Assembly: GCF_029846175.1 (NCBI RefSeq)
Contig: NZ_JARWAC010000004.1
Span: 186,001-250,000 of the forward strand
Reading direction: 5' to 3'
Source: Sphaerisporangium sp. TRM90804
Lineage (GTDB): Bacteria > Actinomycetota > Actinomycetes > Streptosporangiales > Streptosporangiaceae
DNA length: 64,000 nt
Position 1 is the stretch's first letter. Every line of letters begins with the position of its first letter. The position numbers and the translations under genes are program-made. This document shows positions 47,672 to 57,852 of the stretch, piece after piece. Below the pieces are notes generated by a model that saw only the letters and a list, made by a program, of their open reading frames with translations, had not been told where the DNA came from and did no database searches.

Positions 47672-50600
47672 TCACCGCCGGAGCCGGGCCCGGCTCCCCA
47701 GGATGTACGACAGGTCATCGGCGATGGCGTACGGAGACTGCTCGGGGGTGACCGGCATGTGCTCGATGTTGACGAGCGGCCCTCCGTCTCCGCCGCGGGT
47801 CGGGGCTTCGGCGATGGCCTGCCACTGCCGGTCGGTGAGAACCGGCTCGGGCCGCCCGGTGCCGTTGTGTACCACCGACGTGCCCATCGGCAGGAACCCG
47901 CCCGAGTCGAACAGCGACGGCGGCCGGCCGATGAGCATTGCCGAACGTGCCGCGACCTCGCGGACATGCGCTCCGGTGTACGGCGCCTCAATGATTTTGT
48001 TGTTACCGGAGTACATCCACACGTGCCCGTCGTGCGGGAAGCCCAAGTCGCCCGGCTGAGGCTTCTTCACCGGCTTGACCCACGGAATCTGGCCGTAGGT
48101 CGTCCGCGGGATGTCCCCCACGCCCGCGGACTGCCACGCCCGCATGACTAGGCCCGAGCAGTCGAAGGTGTTCGGGCCGGTCGCTCCCCACTGGTACGGC
48201 TTGCCGAGCTGCGCCCGCGCGAACGCGACGGCCTTACCGCCGTCGCCTGAACCGGTGTCGTTGTCACCGATCCACTTGATCACGTTCCCGATCATCTGCT
48301 TGGGCGCTTCAACGAGCATCTCGCCCCACCGGGACCCGCCCATGGCCTTACCCGCCTGATCGAGCAACGGGTTGAGGAAGGCCTCGGCGCCGGCCTTGAG
48401 CCCGCCGGCGAGCATGTCGCGGATGTCACCGATGATGCCACCGCCAGCGAACGCGCCAGCGAAGCCGGGGTCGCCTGCGACGCCGAGGAATCTGGCCACG
48501 CCTCCGACGCCGCCCGAGCGGGCTGCGGCGTTCGCGCCGTGGACATACTTCTCCCCAACTGCCCGCGTCCACTCCGGCCGCATGATGGCCTCGCCGCCGG
48601 AGACGGCCGCGAAGCCGACGTCCTTCCCGGGCGTGTACCCCGGGTAGATGCCGCCCTTGGCGAATGCGCTGATCGGCTGAAGCCGTTTGTCCTTCAACCC
48701 CAGGATGTCGGCGACCGCGTTCCAGACGGTGACGATGCCCTTGTTGTAGACGGTGTTGATGATGAACTCGACCGGCTTCTTCGCCGCGTCCTGGATGCCC
48801 TGCCACGCCTTGCTGATCGCCTCGACACCCGTCTGGAATCCCTTCGGGATGTCCTCGGTGACGACCTTGACCAGGGTGTCGAAGACAGGCTTGATGACCT
48901 TGTCCCACGCGCCCTTGATGATCTCGCCGACCTTGTTGAACACCGGCTGGACCACGTTGGTGTGGAACCACAAGATCTTGGGCCCGAGGGTATTGGTCAG
49001 GAAGTTCCACAACGCCTGAAGCGCAGGCTGGATGACGTTCGTCCAGGCCGCCTTGATGGCCGAGCTGATGAAGTCCCAGGTGGGCTTGATGATCGTGTTC
49101 CACAGCCACAGGATCTTCGGAGCAAGCGTGACGGTGATGAAGTTCCACAACGCCTGCAACGCCGGTTGGATGACACCGGTCCACGCCGACCGGATGGCAG
49201 CGGAGATCCCGTCCCACGCGGGCTTGATGACGTTGTTCCACAGGGCCGTGAACACCGGCATCAGAACGGTCGTGATGAACGTCCAGATCGCCTGGAGGGC
49301 GGGCTGGATGACGTTCGTCCACGCTGCGGAGATCGCGGTCTTGATGGCCTCCCAGACGGACGTCACGACGGTGCGGAACGTCTCCGAGTTGTTCCAGGCG
49401 TAGATCAGCGCCGCGACCAGGGCAGTGATCGCGATGACGATCAGCCCGATGGGGTTGGCGTTGAGTGCGGCGTTGAGCAGCCATTGGACGGCTGTCCACG
49501 CGACGGTCGCCGCCCGCACGATGGCCGAAGCCGCTGCGGCCGCGATTTGCCGGGCCGCGGCGACACCAGCCTGAACAGCGATCGCCGCGTACTGGAAAGC
49601 GACCCGGCCCAGCCCGACCGCAGCGGTAGCCGCAGCCCTGCCCGCGGTGACGATCGCGGTGCCCGCGGTCTTAGCCGCCGCACCTGCTCGCGAAGCAGCG
49701 ACTTGGATACCGCTCCATGCCGCGGACGCGCCCTTCGCGGTCGCCGCACCGGCTGTTCTCGCTGCGTTTGCGATGGTCGTGGCTGACGTCCGGGCGACGC
49801 TCGCCGCCTTGGACGCCGCGGTCTGGATGCCCGTCCAGACCGCGGACCCAGCCTTGCTGGCGCCGGTGCCAGCGGTCTTTGCTGCGGACGCTATGCCGCC
49901 GGCCGCCCTCTTGACGACGTCCTTGGCCTTGCTTGCGGCGTCACCGAGACCACCCCACACCGTCTTGGCGCCGTTGATGATGCTCTTAGTGGTCTCGATC
50001 GACTTCTTGACCCCGTCGACGACCGTGGTGATGCCCCGCCACGCGGCGAACGCAGTAGCCACGCCCAGTGCGGCGAGGGCAAACGCCCGCAAGGTTTCGG
50101 GGTCGAGCCCGGCGATGTAGGTCGTGATGTCGACCAAGACGTCCAGCACGTTGGCGCCGTCGCCCGAGAAGCCCGAGAACAGTTTGCCGAAGATCGTGGC
50201 AACGTTCTGGATGACTGTGCCGACCTTGGGCAGGTTCTCGCGGGCGTAGGCGATGAACGCCTTGAACTCCTCAGACGCGCCGAGCCCCTTGCCCCACTTG
50301 GCGAAAGCCGCGGTGCCCTTCTCGATGCCGCCGACGACGTCCTTAGAGAAGGGCAGGAACGCCTTGATGATCCCGGCGATCCCTGTGCCGACGTTCATCA
50401 TCGACTTGCCGAGCCCTGTGATCGCGCCCGGCGCTTCCTTCGACAACTGATCGAAGAAGTCGGTCCAGAACTTCCCGCCCAGGGCCTTGGTGGCGGTCTT
50501 CTCCAGGCTTACGAGCGCCCCAGCCGTCCCCTGGATCAACGGAGTGAGGGGCTTGAACATCGCCCGCATGAACTTCAGGCCGCCCGTGATCACGGGCAGG

Positions 50601-52042
50601 ACCGCAGGCTCCAGCTTCTCCTGCCACGCCAAGTAGGCGTCCTTGAAGGCTTTGATCTGCTTGGCCGCGGCCTTCGCCGCGGGTGACAGCGCGGCCATCT
50701 TGGTTACCAGTCCGCTGGTGGCCTGTGCTTCCTTGGCGGCGGCAGCGGCCTGCTGAAGGCGCAGCACACGGAGCTGCGCTTCGGCCTGAGAGACCTGCCG
50801 GTTCGCCGCCGCCAGCCGATCCTTAGCCGCCGTGACCTGCTTAGATCCTTCGATCCCGGCCTTGTCCGCAGCGGCCTGGTCTTCCTTCAGCCGCTTGGTT
50901 CGGGTCCGCTGGTCTTCGAGCCGCTGCACCGACTGCCGGTAATTGAGTTCGGCGCGCTTGCGCTCCAGCTCATCGGCCTTGGGGTCCGCGCGGACCTCGG
51001 CCAGCCGCTTGCGCGCCTCTTCGACGCTGAGTGCCGCGTCTTCCTCGGCCAGCGCCGCGTCCTTGACCGAGCGGGCCAGGTCCTCGATCGCCCGCTTAGC
51101 GTCGATCCGGGCCTGCGTCAGGTCCGCTTCCGCTTGGCGCGCGGTCTTCTTGGCGTCGGTGATGCGCTGCTCGGCAAGCACCAGTTGCAGGCTGTTCGAC
51201 GCCGCCTCTGCCGCCACACCAGCTGCGGATTTGGTTGCCTTCGCAGCAGATTCAGTGGCCTGCTCCTGCTGCTGCAACGCTTCATTAATCCGGCCGACCG
51301 TCGACGTGGCGACCGCTCCGAAGGCGCCGAACCCCGCGCCAGCCGCGGCCAGCGGCCCCGACAGGGCGAGCAGCCCGGCGCCGAGGGACGCTCCCACCGG
51401 GATGGCCGCCAGGCTGGCGATCGCTGCGGCGACAAGACCGATGGAAGCGAGAGCCCCCGACACATCCACGTCGATCCGCGGGCGTGCGGTCTTGGCGTCC
51501 AGGTCCGACACCGCGGCTTGCAGAGCCCTCAGCTCGGCGAGAGCCGAAGCGATGTCGACACGGACGTCCGCGGAGACGTTCTTGCCGTCCAGCGCCTCCA
51601 GCTCGCGTTGGATGGCTGCGACTTCGGCGAGCGCTGCGCCGGCGTCCAGGTCGACGCCGACTGTTTTGCTGGACAGCTCCTGCATCCGGGTCCGAAGACC
51701 CGCCAGGGCGGCGTCGGCGGCCGTGGTGTCGGCGTCGACCTCCGCCTTGGGCAGCGACTGGAACGCCGACCGAAGCCGTGCCTGGAAACCGCGGGCAAAC
51801 GCGCCCGCGACTTCCTCGCCGTCCCGAGGTGCCCGCTGCTGCTGCTTACGGGTCTCCTCGCGCAGCGGCTCGTAGACGCCCTTGAGCGAGTCCTGAATGC
51901 CCCGCTGCATGTCCCGGCCGATGTCCTGGCCGAGCTTGTAAGCGCCGCCGAGGACTTGCTTCTTCAGGTCAGTGATGAAGCCTCGGGCGGAAGGGACGAC
52001 CGGGACGATCACATCGCCAGCGGTGAATTCCCCTCCAGCCAC
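47672..52042 (-). CDS. tape measure protein with C-terminal NlpC/P60 peptidase
   Basis: A 1456-residue protein. The N-terminal part is helical with a coiled coil (about residues 290-420) and several hydrophobic segments. About 900-1090 holds roughly four repeats of a 42-residue unit built on [15 protein letters not shown]. The C terminus (about 1270-1370) is an NlpC/P60 domain with Cys1295 in FDCSGL and His1340 in DGHVWMYSG. It sets tail length and its peptidase probably opens the wall during DNA entry. At about 0.15 nm per residue it would span roughly 200 nm, which is only a rough guide. The start is GTG 52042. Confidence 0.93.
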   Translation of the reverse strand: MAGGEFTAGDVIVPVVPSARGFITDLKKQVLGGAYKLGQDIGRDMQRGIQDSLKGVYEPLREETRKQQQRAPRDGEEVAGAFARGFQARLRSAFQSLPKAEVDADTTAADAALAGLRTRMQELSSKTVGVDLDAGAALAEVAAIQRELEALDGKNVSADVRVDIASALAELRALQAAVSDLDAKTARPRIDVDVSGALASIGLVAAAIASLAAIPVGASLGAGLLALSGPLAAAGAGFGAFGAVATSTVGRINEALQQQEQATESAAKATKSAAGVAAEAASNSLQLVLAEQRITDAKKTARQAEADLTQARIDAKRAIEDLARSVKDAALAEEDAALSVEEARKRLAEVRADPKADELERKRAELNYRQSVQRLEDQRTRTKRLKEDQAAADKAGIEGSKQVTAAKDRLAAANRQVSQAEAQLRVLRLQQAAAAAKEAQATSGLVTKMAALSPAAKAAAKQIKAFKDAYLAWQEKLEPAVLPVITGGLKFMRAMFKPLTPLIQGTAGALVSLEKTATKALGGKFWTDFFDQLSKEAPGAITGLGKSMMNVGTGIAGIIKAFLPFSKDVVGGIEKGTAAFAKWGKGLGASEEFKAFIAYARENLPKVGTVIQNVATIFGKLFSGFSGDGANVLDVLVDITTYIAGLDPETLRAFALAALGVATAFAAWRGITTVVDGVKKSIETTKSIINGAKTVWGGLGDAASKAKDVVKRAAGGIASAAKTAGTGASKAGSAVWTGIQTAASKAASVARTSATTIANAARTAGAATAKGASAAWSGIQVAASRAGAAAKTAGTAIVTAGRAAATAAVGLGRVAFQYAAIAVQAGVAAARQIAAAAASAIVRAATVAWTAVQWLLNAALNANPIGLIVIAITALVAALIYAWNNSETFRTVVTSVWEAIKTAISAAWTNVIQPALQAIWTFITTVLMPVFTALWNNVIKPAWDGISAAIRSAWTGVIQPALQALWNFITVTLAPKILWLWNTIIKPTWDFISSAIKAAWTNVIQPALQALWNFLTNTLGPKILWFHTNVVQPVFNKVGEIIKGAWDKVIKPVFDTLVKVVTEDIPKGFQTGVEAISKAWQGIQDAAKKPVEFIINTVYNKGIVTVWNAVADILGLKDKRLQPISAFAKGGIYPGYTPGKDVGFAAVSGGEAIMRPEWTRAVGEKYVHGANAAARSGGVGGVARFLGVAGDPGFAGAFAGGGIIGDIRDMLAGGLKAGAEAFLNPLLDQAGKAMGGSRWGEMLVEAPKQMIGNVIKWIGDNDTGSGDGGKAVAFARAQLGKPYQWGATGPNTFDCSGLVMRAWQSAGVGDIPRTTYGQIPWVKPVKKPQPGDLGFPHDGHVWMYSGNNKIIEAPYTGAHVREVAARSAMLIGRPPSLFDSGGFLPMGTSVVHNGTGRPEPVLTDRQWQAIAEAPTRGGDGGPLVNIEHMPVTPEQSPYAIADDLSYILGSRARLRR

Positions 52043-52083
52043 AGCGCACCCCCGACCTTTCGGATAGGAGCCGCGAGACCGGC

Positions 52084-52623
52084 CTACGAGTCGGGAGTGT
52101 TGGGTACCTGCCGCCGTACCACGGCGGGCTGGGCTTCCTCACCGAGGACTTCGCCCTCGATGTACGCGCCCTGAATGCGGCGGAACAGCAACTCCCGCTG
52201 CGCCGCGCTGAGCTGCCGCTTCTTTGCCACCTTGGGCTTCACGCCCGGCCGGGGAACCGGGTCAGGCGCCTTCCCGGCCTTCTTGCCTGCCTGGAGACGC
52301 AGCGTGGTGTACCGCAGGTACCGAACCGCGTCGATCAGCTCGGCGAGCAGCATCTCCGTTTTTGACCACTGACCGGTCGATGGGTCTGCCGTCTGCGACG
52401 CTTCTTTCAGCTCGCCGTCGGACATGGCGTCACGGAGCGCCGTTTTGAACGCCGACTCGGGCGGAAGCCGCCGAATCATCACGCCGAGACGCCGCCAGGT
52501 GAGACGACTGAGCCCACCACCTGGCCTGTAGACATCGCGGATGTCTTGGCCGTTGCAGTGGAAGATGAGGTCGCCTTCTAGCGCCTCCGCGTGCTCCTCG
52601 ATGAGCGCTTGGAGGCCTTGGAT
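52084..52623 (-). CDS. tail-assembly chaperone extension made by -1 frameshift
   Basis: This is the second reading frame of the G/GT-type tail chaperone. Beginning at the slip site (base 52623 is read twice), it continues [34 protein letters not shown] and [13 protein letters not shown], ending in TGA at 52084. The frame is open across the whole overlap, although no start codon is near its beginning. The fusion would have 285 residues. The internal ATG at 52482 is not needed. The extended form normally binds the tape measure during assembly. Confidence 0.85.
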   Translation of the reverse strand: MQGLQALIEEHAEALEGDLIFHCNGQDIRDVYRPGGGLSRLTWRRLGVMIRRLPPESAFKTALRDAMSDGELKEASQTADPSTGQWSKTEMLLAELIDAVRYLRYTTLRLQAGKKAGKAPDPVPRPGVKPKVAKKRQLSAAQRELLFRRIQGAYIEGEVLGEEAQPAVVRRQVPNTPDS

Positions 52624-52940
52624 TCCCCCGGCTTGACGCCGTAGAAGGCCGAACAGGCATCGATGGTCATGCCGAGCTTCTTCGACGACATCGGCTTCTC
52701 AGCGAACCGCTCGTAATCGTCGCCGAGCAGTTCCGCCATGAATGCCTTCATGCCTTCGCCCTCGGAGAGATCCGCAGCGATCTTCCAATCCGCCTGCTCA
52801 GGCGGGAGCATCTGGAACATCTCGCCGCCGTGCCGGAAGGTGAAGACACTTTCCAGCGCCTCTTCCTCAACAGCATCGGCGTCGAAGTGGACGACCGGTT
52901 CGCCGTCCTGGGTGATGAGCTTCGGCTGCGTCTGAGCCAT
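52578..52940 (-). CDS. tail-assembly chaperone (gpG-like), 120 aa
   Basis: A 120-residue helical protein, MAQTQPKLITQDGEPVVHF, with EGMKAFMAELLGDDYERF. It lies between the major tail and tape measure genes, the universal position of tail chaperones. A GGGGGAA slip site near its end lets some ribosomes shift into the -1 frame and produce the longer form. Its ATG overlaps the stop of the major tail gene (TGATG). Confidence 0.87.
   Translation of the reverse strand: MAQTQPKLITQDGEPVVHFDADAVEEEALESVFTFRHGGEMFQMLPPEQADWKIAADLSEGEGMKAFMAELLGDDYERFAEKPMSSKKLGMTIDACSAFYGVKPGESKASKRSSRSTRRR
52623..52629 (-). other. programmed -1 frameshift slip site GGGGGAA
   Basis: On the minus strand the zero-frame codons are CCG GGG GAA; sliding back one base over GGGGGAA gives GGG GGA and joins the second frame. 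The arrangement X-XXY-YYZ is typical of tail-chaperone slip sites. Confidence 0.75.
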
Positions 52941-53521
52941 CAGGAGTTGACCTCCGTCAGCTCAGGCGCCAAATAGGAGCGGTAGCTGATGTTGTTTGCA
53001 GAGTCCGGGTAAGCCGTGACGGTGATCTCGTAACCCTGCATCTCGCCGTTGGCCGCCGTGGTGTCGCCTCGGTCGGTGATCTCACCCTCAGGGACGAAGA
53101 TCCGCTCGAAGTTGTCACCGTCGTAGATGTCGAAGATCCACGCCCGGCGGTCCGGGGTCGCGCTGCCAGACTCCGCGAAGGTGGTCACACCGTCGGTCGG
53201 GTCGAGGTCGGCAACGTCCTTGCGGAACATCAGGCTGCGGACGATGGGGCGCCGGGTCTCCCACATCGTGAACTGGAACGTACGAGTCGAGCTGGTGATC
53301 ACCGTGCGGAACGGGCTGGTCTGTCCCCATGCAGTGAACGACTCGGAGTCCTCGTCGAACCCCATGGCGAGACCGTCGTCGGAGATGGCGCCGATCGCCA
53401 TCCACGGCGAACCGGGGGCGTTGCGCGGGTCGAGAGGCTGAGCGGTGCCCAGCGGAGCCGCCCACGCACCTCCATCAGCACCGACAACGGCCAGGTCGTC
53501 GGCGCGAGCAATCGTAACCAT
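52940..53521 (-). CDS. major tail tube protein
   Basis: A 193-residue beta-rich protein, MVTIARADDLAVVGADGGAW, with DDGLAMGFDEDSESFTAWG and the end YEITVTAYPDSANNISYRSYL. The pattern matches the tail tube/major tail protein of actinophage siphoviruses, and the position before the chaperone fits. ATG 53521 follows AAGGGATCTTCG. A T-tailed hairpin lies just upstream, so it may have its own promoter. Confidence 0.85.
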   Translation of the reverse strand: MVTIARADDLAVVGADGGAWAAPLGTAQPLDPRNAPGSPWMAIGAISDDGLAMGFDEDSESFTAWGQTSPFRTVITSSTRTFQFTMWETRRPIVRSLMFRKDVADLDPTDGVTTFAESGSATPDRRAWIFDIYDGDNFERIFVPEGEITDRGDTTAANGEMQGYEITVTAYPDSANNISYRSYLAPELTEVNS

Positions 53522-53543
53522 CGAAGATCCCTTCAATGCAAAA

Positions 53544-53568
53544 AGCCCCGGCCGGCAGGCACGGGGCT
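53544..53568 (-). terminator. intrinsic terminator before the major tail gene
   Basis: On the minus strand AGCCCCG...CGGGGCT forms a 7-bp stem with an 11-base loop and is followed by TTTTT. It ends the head/connector transcript. Confidence 0.7.
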
Positions 53569-53584
53569 GAAGTGATGGCTGAGA

Positions 53585-53962
53585 TCAGGCCGGATGGACC
53601 GTGATCCTGTAGGTGGCACCGACACGGCGCAGATTGGTGTTGTCGTAAGGCAGTCGCCGTGGATCGGTTAGCGTCTCGACCCGGGCGACCACCGCATCGC
53701 CCTGGCGGCGCCTGACGAAAAGGTTGTGCAGGCACCACTGCACGTGCAGGGCCCCGCTCCAGGCACGGTCACGGGTGGAGTCGAAGAAGTCGACGTCGAC
53801 CGTGGCGCGGGTGATGCGGAACCCGTCGTATGAGCCACCGATCTTCATGACTTTCGCCACGGGCAACAGGGTGTCGAGATTGGCCGGGGTCTCCGTCATA
53901 CCGCGGGTGTCGTCCACGTTGGCTTCGATCCACGTGGCGACCAGCGCCTCCACGTCGATCAC
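53585..53962 (-). CDS. tail terminator protein
   Basis: A 125-residue protein, MIDVEALVATWIEANVDD, with FRITRATVDVDFFDSTRDRAW and VARVETLTDPRRLPYDN. This is the alpha-beta layout of siphophage tail terminators (gpU-like) that cap the tube. It comes just before the major tail gene, as expected. GTG 53962 overlaps the previous stop. Confidence 0.75.
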   Translation of the reverse strand: MIDVEALVATWIEANVDDTRGMTETPANLDTLLPVAKVMKIGGSYDGFRITRATVDVDFFDSTRDRAWSGALHVQWCLHNLFVRRRQGDAVVARVETLTDPRRLPYDNTNLRRVGATYRITVHPA

Positions 53963-54291
53963 TCGGACGTCACCCGATCTGCGGCGCGGCCCATGACGCG
54001 CTGGCCTTCGCCGACGCGAGCGTTTCCGAATTCGACCGCCGCGGCGTGACCGGCAGAGTTGCGGACCATGGCCCAGGCCCGGTCAGCCGTCCCCAGCTTG
54101 ATCGGGCACTTGTCCTGCCCGGACTCCACCGAGAACGAGGCCGCGTACTCGCCAGAATCACGGGGAGGGTCCGCCACGGCGTAGCTCTCGACGACTCGGG
54201 CCCGGGTCGTCATCTCGCGTTCCATCTGCTTGGAGCGCAGGATGAGCCCGATGCCCTTGTTGTTCGGCCGGAATGAGGCTCGTTGAGCCAC
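53959..54291 (-). CDS. head-tail connector / HK97 gp10-like protein
   Basis: A 110-residue basic protein, beginning at GTG 54291 with GGGGAGGGGCT upstream. REMTTRARVVESYAVADP and GEYAASFSVES match the neck/tail-completion proteins of the HK97 gp10 type. Its order between the closure and terminator proteins supports this. The end overlaps the next start (GTGA). Confidence 0.7.
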   Translation of the reverse strand: MAQRASFRPNNKGIGLILRSKQMEREMTTRARVVESYAVADPPRDSGEYAASFSVESGQDKCPIKLGTADRAWAMVRNSAGHAAAVEFGNARVGEGQRVMGRAADRVTSE

Positions 54292-54302
54292 AGCCCCTCC
54301 CC

Positions 54303-54644
54303 TCAGCCGGTTACGCGTTCGAGCTGGAGTTGAATCCCAGCCCGGGTCCCGGTCAATGGCGACGCCCACGGCAGCGGAGCGCCCTCCACGTTGTAGACCG
54401 CTCCCCAGACCCGGACCCGGCTGATGTTCGTGGCGACCGTCCCGTACGGAGCGAGCACCGTCACCCGTTCCGCGGTCTGGACCTGGGCGTCTTCGTTCTC
54501 GGTGCTGCCGGTGGGCCACACCGCGCAGCCCTCGACCTCGGTCTCGACGTCCGGGCCAGGACGGTAGTTGCCTGCGCTGTCCCGGACCGGGGTCCCCGGG
54601 GTGAGAACCACGATGGTGACGCCCTGCGGCAGTGGGAGCGGCAT
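54303..54644 (-). CDS. head closure protein
   Basis: A 113-residue beta-rich protein, MPLPLPQGVTIVVLTPGTPV, with GCAVWPTGSTENEDAQ and TVLAPYGTVATNISRVRVWG. The sequence is typical of head-completion (stopper) proteins. ATG 54644 overlaps the previous stop (TGATG); GTG 54653 is an in-frame alternative. Confidence 0.72.
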   Translation of the reverse strand: MPLPLPQGVTIVVLTPGTPVRDSAGNYRPGPDVETEVEGCAVWPTGSTENEDAQVQTAERVTVLAPYGTVATNISRVRVWGAVYNVEGAPLPWASPLTGTRAGIQLQLERVTG

Positions 54645-55051
54645 CAGCGCCACCCGACATCAGTCCACAGCCGCGAGTCCGGCCACCCCTCGGGATCGGC
54701 GTCCAACGGCCACGTCGCCGCCGGGGACGCAGCGGCCGGCGTCGGGTCGACGGTGAACGCTCCCCCACGACCGGCCAGCCTTTTCAGCGCCGCGGTTTCG
54801 GCCTTGGTCATGTACAGCCCAGCCTGCGGGCGTTGCACCGTGTACGGGCCCACCGTCTCACTGCTGACACCCTGCGGGTTGGCGTAAGCCCGTCCCGCCA
54901 TGGCCAGCACAATCGCGCTCGCGCCAGCGGGCAGCGGCGTGACCACCGACTCCGCGTAAGCGGTCGCCTGCGCGATCAGCAGGTCAGCCCGATCAGCGTT
55001 GATCTCCGTGAGGTCCAGGTACAGGGCTAGGTCGACAGCAGTGACCGCCAC
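54644..55051 (-). CDS. head-tail adaptor protein
   Basis: A 135-residue helical protein, MAVTAVDLALYLDLTEINADRA-like start, then LIAQATAYAESVV and MTKAETAALKRLAG. It resembles the gp6/gp15-type adaptors that bind the portal. GTG 55051 is the start. It lies between the glycosyltransferase and the closure protein, in the order usual for siphophage connectors. Confidence 0.75.
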   Translation of the reverse strand: MAVTAVDLALYLDLTEINADRADLLIAQATAYAESVVTPLPAGASAIVLAMAGRAYANPQGVSSETVGPYTVQRPQAGLYMTKAETAALKRLAGRGGAFTVDPTPAAASPAATWPLDADPEGWPDSRLWTDVGWR

Positions 55052-55060
55052 GGGTCCTCC

Positions 55061-56182
55061 TTAGAGAGCCTCGATGGCTTCCACCCACGCCGCCAAATCC
55101 TGCGCCGGGTCGAGATCCTTGGACCGCTGGAACGCCCGGTCGGACGCGGCCTGCCACTCCGCGGGGTTGTCTAGCGCCCGGATCGAAGCCACCCACGCGT
55201 CGATGTCGTCCACGTCGCAGAAGATGCCGGCGTCGCCGAGGGACTCCGACAGGCCCGCCGTGGGGTTCGCGATGACCGGGATACCACTGGCCATGGCCTC
55301 GACACCGACCCGGCCCCACGACTCCACATGGGACGGCACCAGCAGGACCCGGGTACGGGCGTACACCTGGTCCCGCATCTGCTCGGACGGCACCTGCTCG
55401 ATCACGTCCACGTTCGGCAGGTCCCGCAGGATCTGCTGCCCGTAGGCCCCCTGAACCGCCAGGAATCGGTGCTCGGGGAGCCGCGACGCGACCTTCCAGA
55501 ACAAGTCACCGCCCTTGGCGGAGTTCAGGTTGATCAGCGTGATCCGGTCACCCGGCTTGGTGGCGTAGTCCTGAGCGAAGACTGGCGGTCGTACCACCAT
55601 GCCCCGCGTCGGGCGCGTCCACTTGGGACGCTCCGCGAACAGCGCCTCGGCCTCGGCCTGCAAATGCAGGCTGTTGTAGACGACCATCGCGGTCGTCCCC
55701 GACGCGATGTTCTTGAAGATCACCGGCGCCGGGTTGTGCGCCAACGCCACGAACGGGATGCCGTACCCGCGTGCCAGCGCCGCCGCAGACGGCACGTTCT
55801 CGTACTGGGAGATCACCACGTCCGCGTGGCGGATCGCGGAACCGAAGTCAAGCCGCGACGCCAGCGGGATGACCAGGACCCCGTCGAGCATGTACGGATC
55901 CCGCGCCTTGCCGTACCGCGACAACCACACCTCGACCCGATGCCCGCGCGCCGCGAGCGGGCGCAGCATCGAGAAGAGCGCCATCTCTCCGCCGGCGTTG
56001 TGGTGCGGAGGCGCCGAGTGGATCCGCACAATGATCCGCTTCGGCGACTCCGCCTTCTCCATGGGCGGGGCCTGGACAGCAGCGGAGGGCGGAACCTGCT
56101 CGGCGCCGCCCTCCGTCTCAACCTTGGCTGCTCGTGCTCGTTTCGGCGGAGGAGCACCATCCGCCCTCCGACGAGGCGGCAT
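55061..56182 (-). CDS. GT4-type glycosyltransferase in the head operon
   Basis: A 373-residue GT-B glycosyltransferase. A basic Pro/Ala-rich N terminus (1-46) precedes the N-terminal Rossmann half (RIIVRIHSAPPHHNAGGEM, YENVPSAAALARGYG). The C-terminal half has the nucleotide-sugar motif ESWGRVGVEAMASGIPVIA with the E-x7-E pair. It starts inside the capsid gene stop (TGATG), so its translation is coupled to the major capsid protein. In some actinophages such enzymes glycosylate capsid or tail proteins, and that role is inferred here. No signal peptide is present. Confidence 0.88.
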   Translation of the reverse strand: MPPRRRADGAPPPKRARAAKVETEGGAEQVPPSAAVQAPPMEKAESPKRIIVRIHSAPPHHNAGGEMALFSMLRPLAARGHRVEVWLSRYGKARDPYMLDGVLVIPLASRLDFGSAIRHADVVISQYENVPSAAALARGYGIPFVALAHNPAPVIFKNIASGTTAMVVYNSLHLQAEAEALFAERPKWTRPTRGMVVRPPVFAQDYATKPGDRITLINLNSAKGGDLFWKVASRLPEHRFLAVQGAYGQQILRDLPNVDVIEQVPSEQMRDQVYARTRVLLVPSHVESWGRVGVEAMASGIPVIANPTAGLSESLGDAGIFCDVDDIDAWVASIRALDNPAEWQAASDRAFQRSKDLDPAQDLAAWVEAIEAL

Positions 56183-57138
56183 CAGGAGACGTAGCCCGCG
56201 GAGGTGTACTTCACGAACGCCTCGACGTCGCCCACGACGAAGCCGTAGAACGCCTCCGCCAGGAGCAGCACAAGGTTCTCCTGGAAGGCGCTGTGCACTC
56301 CGCCCTCCTCGTCCACGTACGTGGCTTCCTTGGAGATGCGGACGGTGATGTCCATACCGACGCCGTACGCCGCCTGCGACCAGTCGCCGCCGATCGCCCG
56401 CAGACCCGTGTCGGAGCTGGTGGACTGCCGGCGGTGCTTGCCCGACACCGCACGCGAGTACGCCAGGTCCTCACCGATCAGGGTTCCGGCCGAAGCGGCA
56501 CCGGTGCCGGCCGTGGTGGTGTCCACGAAGATCGGGCGGCCGTTGGTGTCGGTGGCCAGGAGAAGCTGAGGCTTCAGCCGCGGGTCCGCGGCGAAACCGG
56601 TGAAGTCCCAGTCGTCGTCGACGACCTCCGCCATGCCGTTGACCAGGTCGGCGTACACGCCGCCGGCGGAGTCCGCGGCGGTGCCGAGGGCCTGCCACTT
56701 GGTGGTCTCGATCAGGTGGTCCGGGAACGGGCCGGACGCTCCCTTCATCGACTTGCCGTGGATGGCGGCGTAGTCGAAGGCCCGCGCGAACGCGGTCGGC
56801 AGGTCGTTCTGAAGCTGCGTCCACAGGCCGCCCGCGTTGGTCATGACGACCTCTTCAGCGACCGGGATGAGAACAGCGAGCTTCTTGGCGGTCATCTGCT
56901 TGACGTCGATACCGCCGCTGGACAGCGGCTTACGGGCGCCCTGCCCCACCCAGTCAGCGGTGGGAACGTCCATCGGGACCGGGATGGACGTGGTGGCGTC
57001 GATGGCCAGCGGGGCACGCCGCGCGAGCGACATGATCGCGGACTGCTCCACCGACTTCTCGAAGATCGGGGCGGTGATGGTCCGCGGCAGCAGTGCATCG
57101 TTGACATCGGAAAGCAGCAGAGGGTCAGTGGCGACCAT
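56182..57138 (-). CDS. major capsid protein (HK97 fold)
   Basis: A 318-residue capsid protein. ITAPIFEKSVEQSAIMSLARR is the usual N-arm, followed by IPVPMDVPTADWVGQGARKP (E-loop region) and a P/A-domain end YVDEEGGVHSAFQENLV. It resembles the family of phage major capsid proteins found next to a scaffold. ATG 57138 lies 13 bases after the scaffold stop, and the glycosyltransferase start overlaps its own stop. Confidence 0.9.
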   Translation of the reverse strand: MVATDPLLLSDVNDALLPRTITAPIFEKSVEQSAIMSLARRAPLAIDATTSIPVPMDVPTADWVGQGARKPLSSGGIDVKQMTAKKLAVLIPVAEEVVMTNAGGLWTQLQNDLPTAFARAFDYAAIHGKSMKGASGPFPDHLIETTKWQALGTAADSAGGVYADLVNGMAEVVDDDWDFTGFAADPRLKPQLLLATDTNGRPIFVDTTTAGTGAASAGTLIGEDLAYSRAVSGKHRRQSTSSDTGLRAIGGDWSQAAYGVGMDITVRISKEATYVDEEGGVHSAFQENLVLLLAEAFYGFVVGDVEAFVKYTSAGYVS

Positions 57139-57151
57139 GAGGCGTTACCTT

Positions 57152-57775
57152 TCAGCGGCCCTTAGCGAGCCGCGATTTGACGAACCCCGCGAATTGGTCT
57201 TCGGGGGTTGCGGATCGTGGGGAATTGGCGCTGGACGCCTGCGTCCTGTCAGGGGCCGGGCGCTTGCGCTCCGGCTCGGACGCCTTCTTCGCCAGATGGG
57301 GCTTGCGTTCCAGCAGGTCAGCCAGATCGGCCTTGATCTGCGCGGCGTCGATCTCGCCTTCCTCGTCGGAGTAGGTCGCGAGGTCCAGGAACGCCATCGC
57401 GTCCTCTGGGTCGGCGAACCGATCAGTGGCCAACGCGCGGACCTCGGCCCGCACGGCGCGCTGAAGCAGCCCGGCGACGCGCTTTTCGGCGCCCTCGGCG
57501 CGAGCGACGGCCTTCTCGGTGTCGCTCTTGTCCCTGTCCTGGAACTCCTGGAGCTGCTTCTCAAGCTCGCGTCGAGCCCGATCCGCTTCACGCCTGGCCT
57601 TCTCGGCTTCGCGCCGCGCCTTGCGTTCCTGCTCCAGTGCCGCCTTACCGGCGGTACCAAGCTTCCCTTCGTCGCCCTGGGGGTCCTCCGTCGCGGAGTT
57701 GTCCTCGGTGGGCTCGGCGGCACCCTGCTGGGTGTCGTCGTCGGTGGGCTCGGGGGTGTTGTCGTTGTCAGCCAT
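57152..57775 (-). CDS. capsid scaffolding protein
   Basis: A 207-residue acidic then strongly helical protein. After an Asp/Glu/Thr-rich N terminus, a long coiled coil (EQERKARREAEKARREAD, about 45-105) is followed by a basic C-terminal tail with RSATPEDQFAGF. This is the classical scaffold layout, just upstream of the capsid gene. ATG 57775 follows AAGGAAGGCCGCG. The scaffold is expected to be removed before packaging; no protease is visible in the window. Confidence 0.85.
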   Translation of the reverse strand: MADNDNTPEPTDDDTQQGAAEPTEDNSATEDPQGDEGKLGTAGKAALEQERKARREAEKARREADRARRELEKQLQEFQDRDKSDTEKAVARAEGAEKRVAGLLQRAVRAEVRALATDRFADPEDAMAFLDLATYSDEEGEIDAAQIKADLADLLERKPHLAKKASEPERKRPAPDRTQASSANSPRSATPEDQFAGFVKSRLAKGR

Positions 57776-57852
57776 CGCGGCCTTCCTTGGGCCCCCGCCA
57801 TCGCGGCTAAGGGCATGGGTGATCACCCGCGCGATAGCGACGGGGGCATGAG

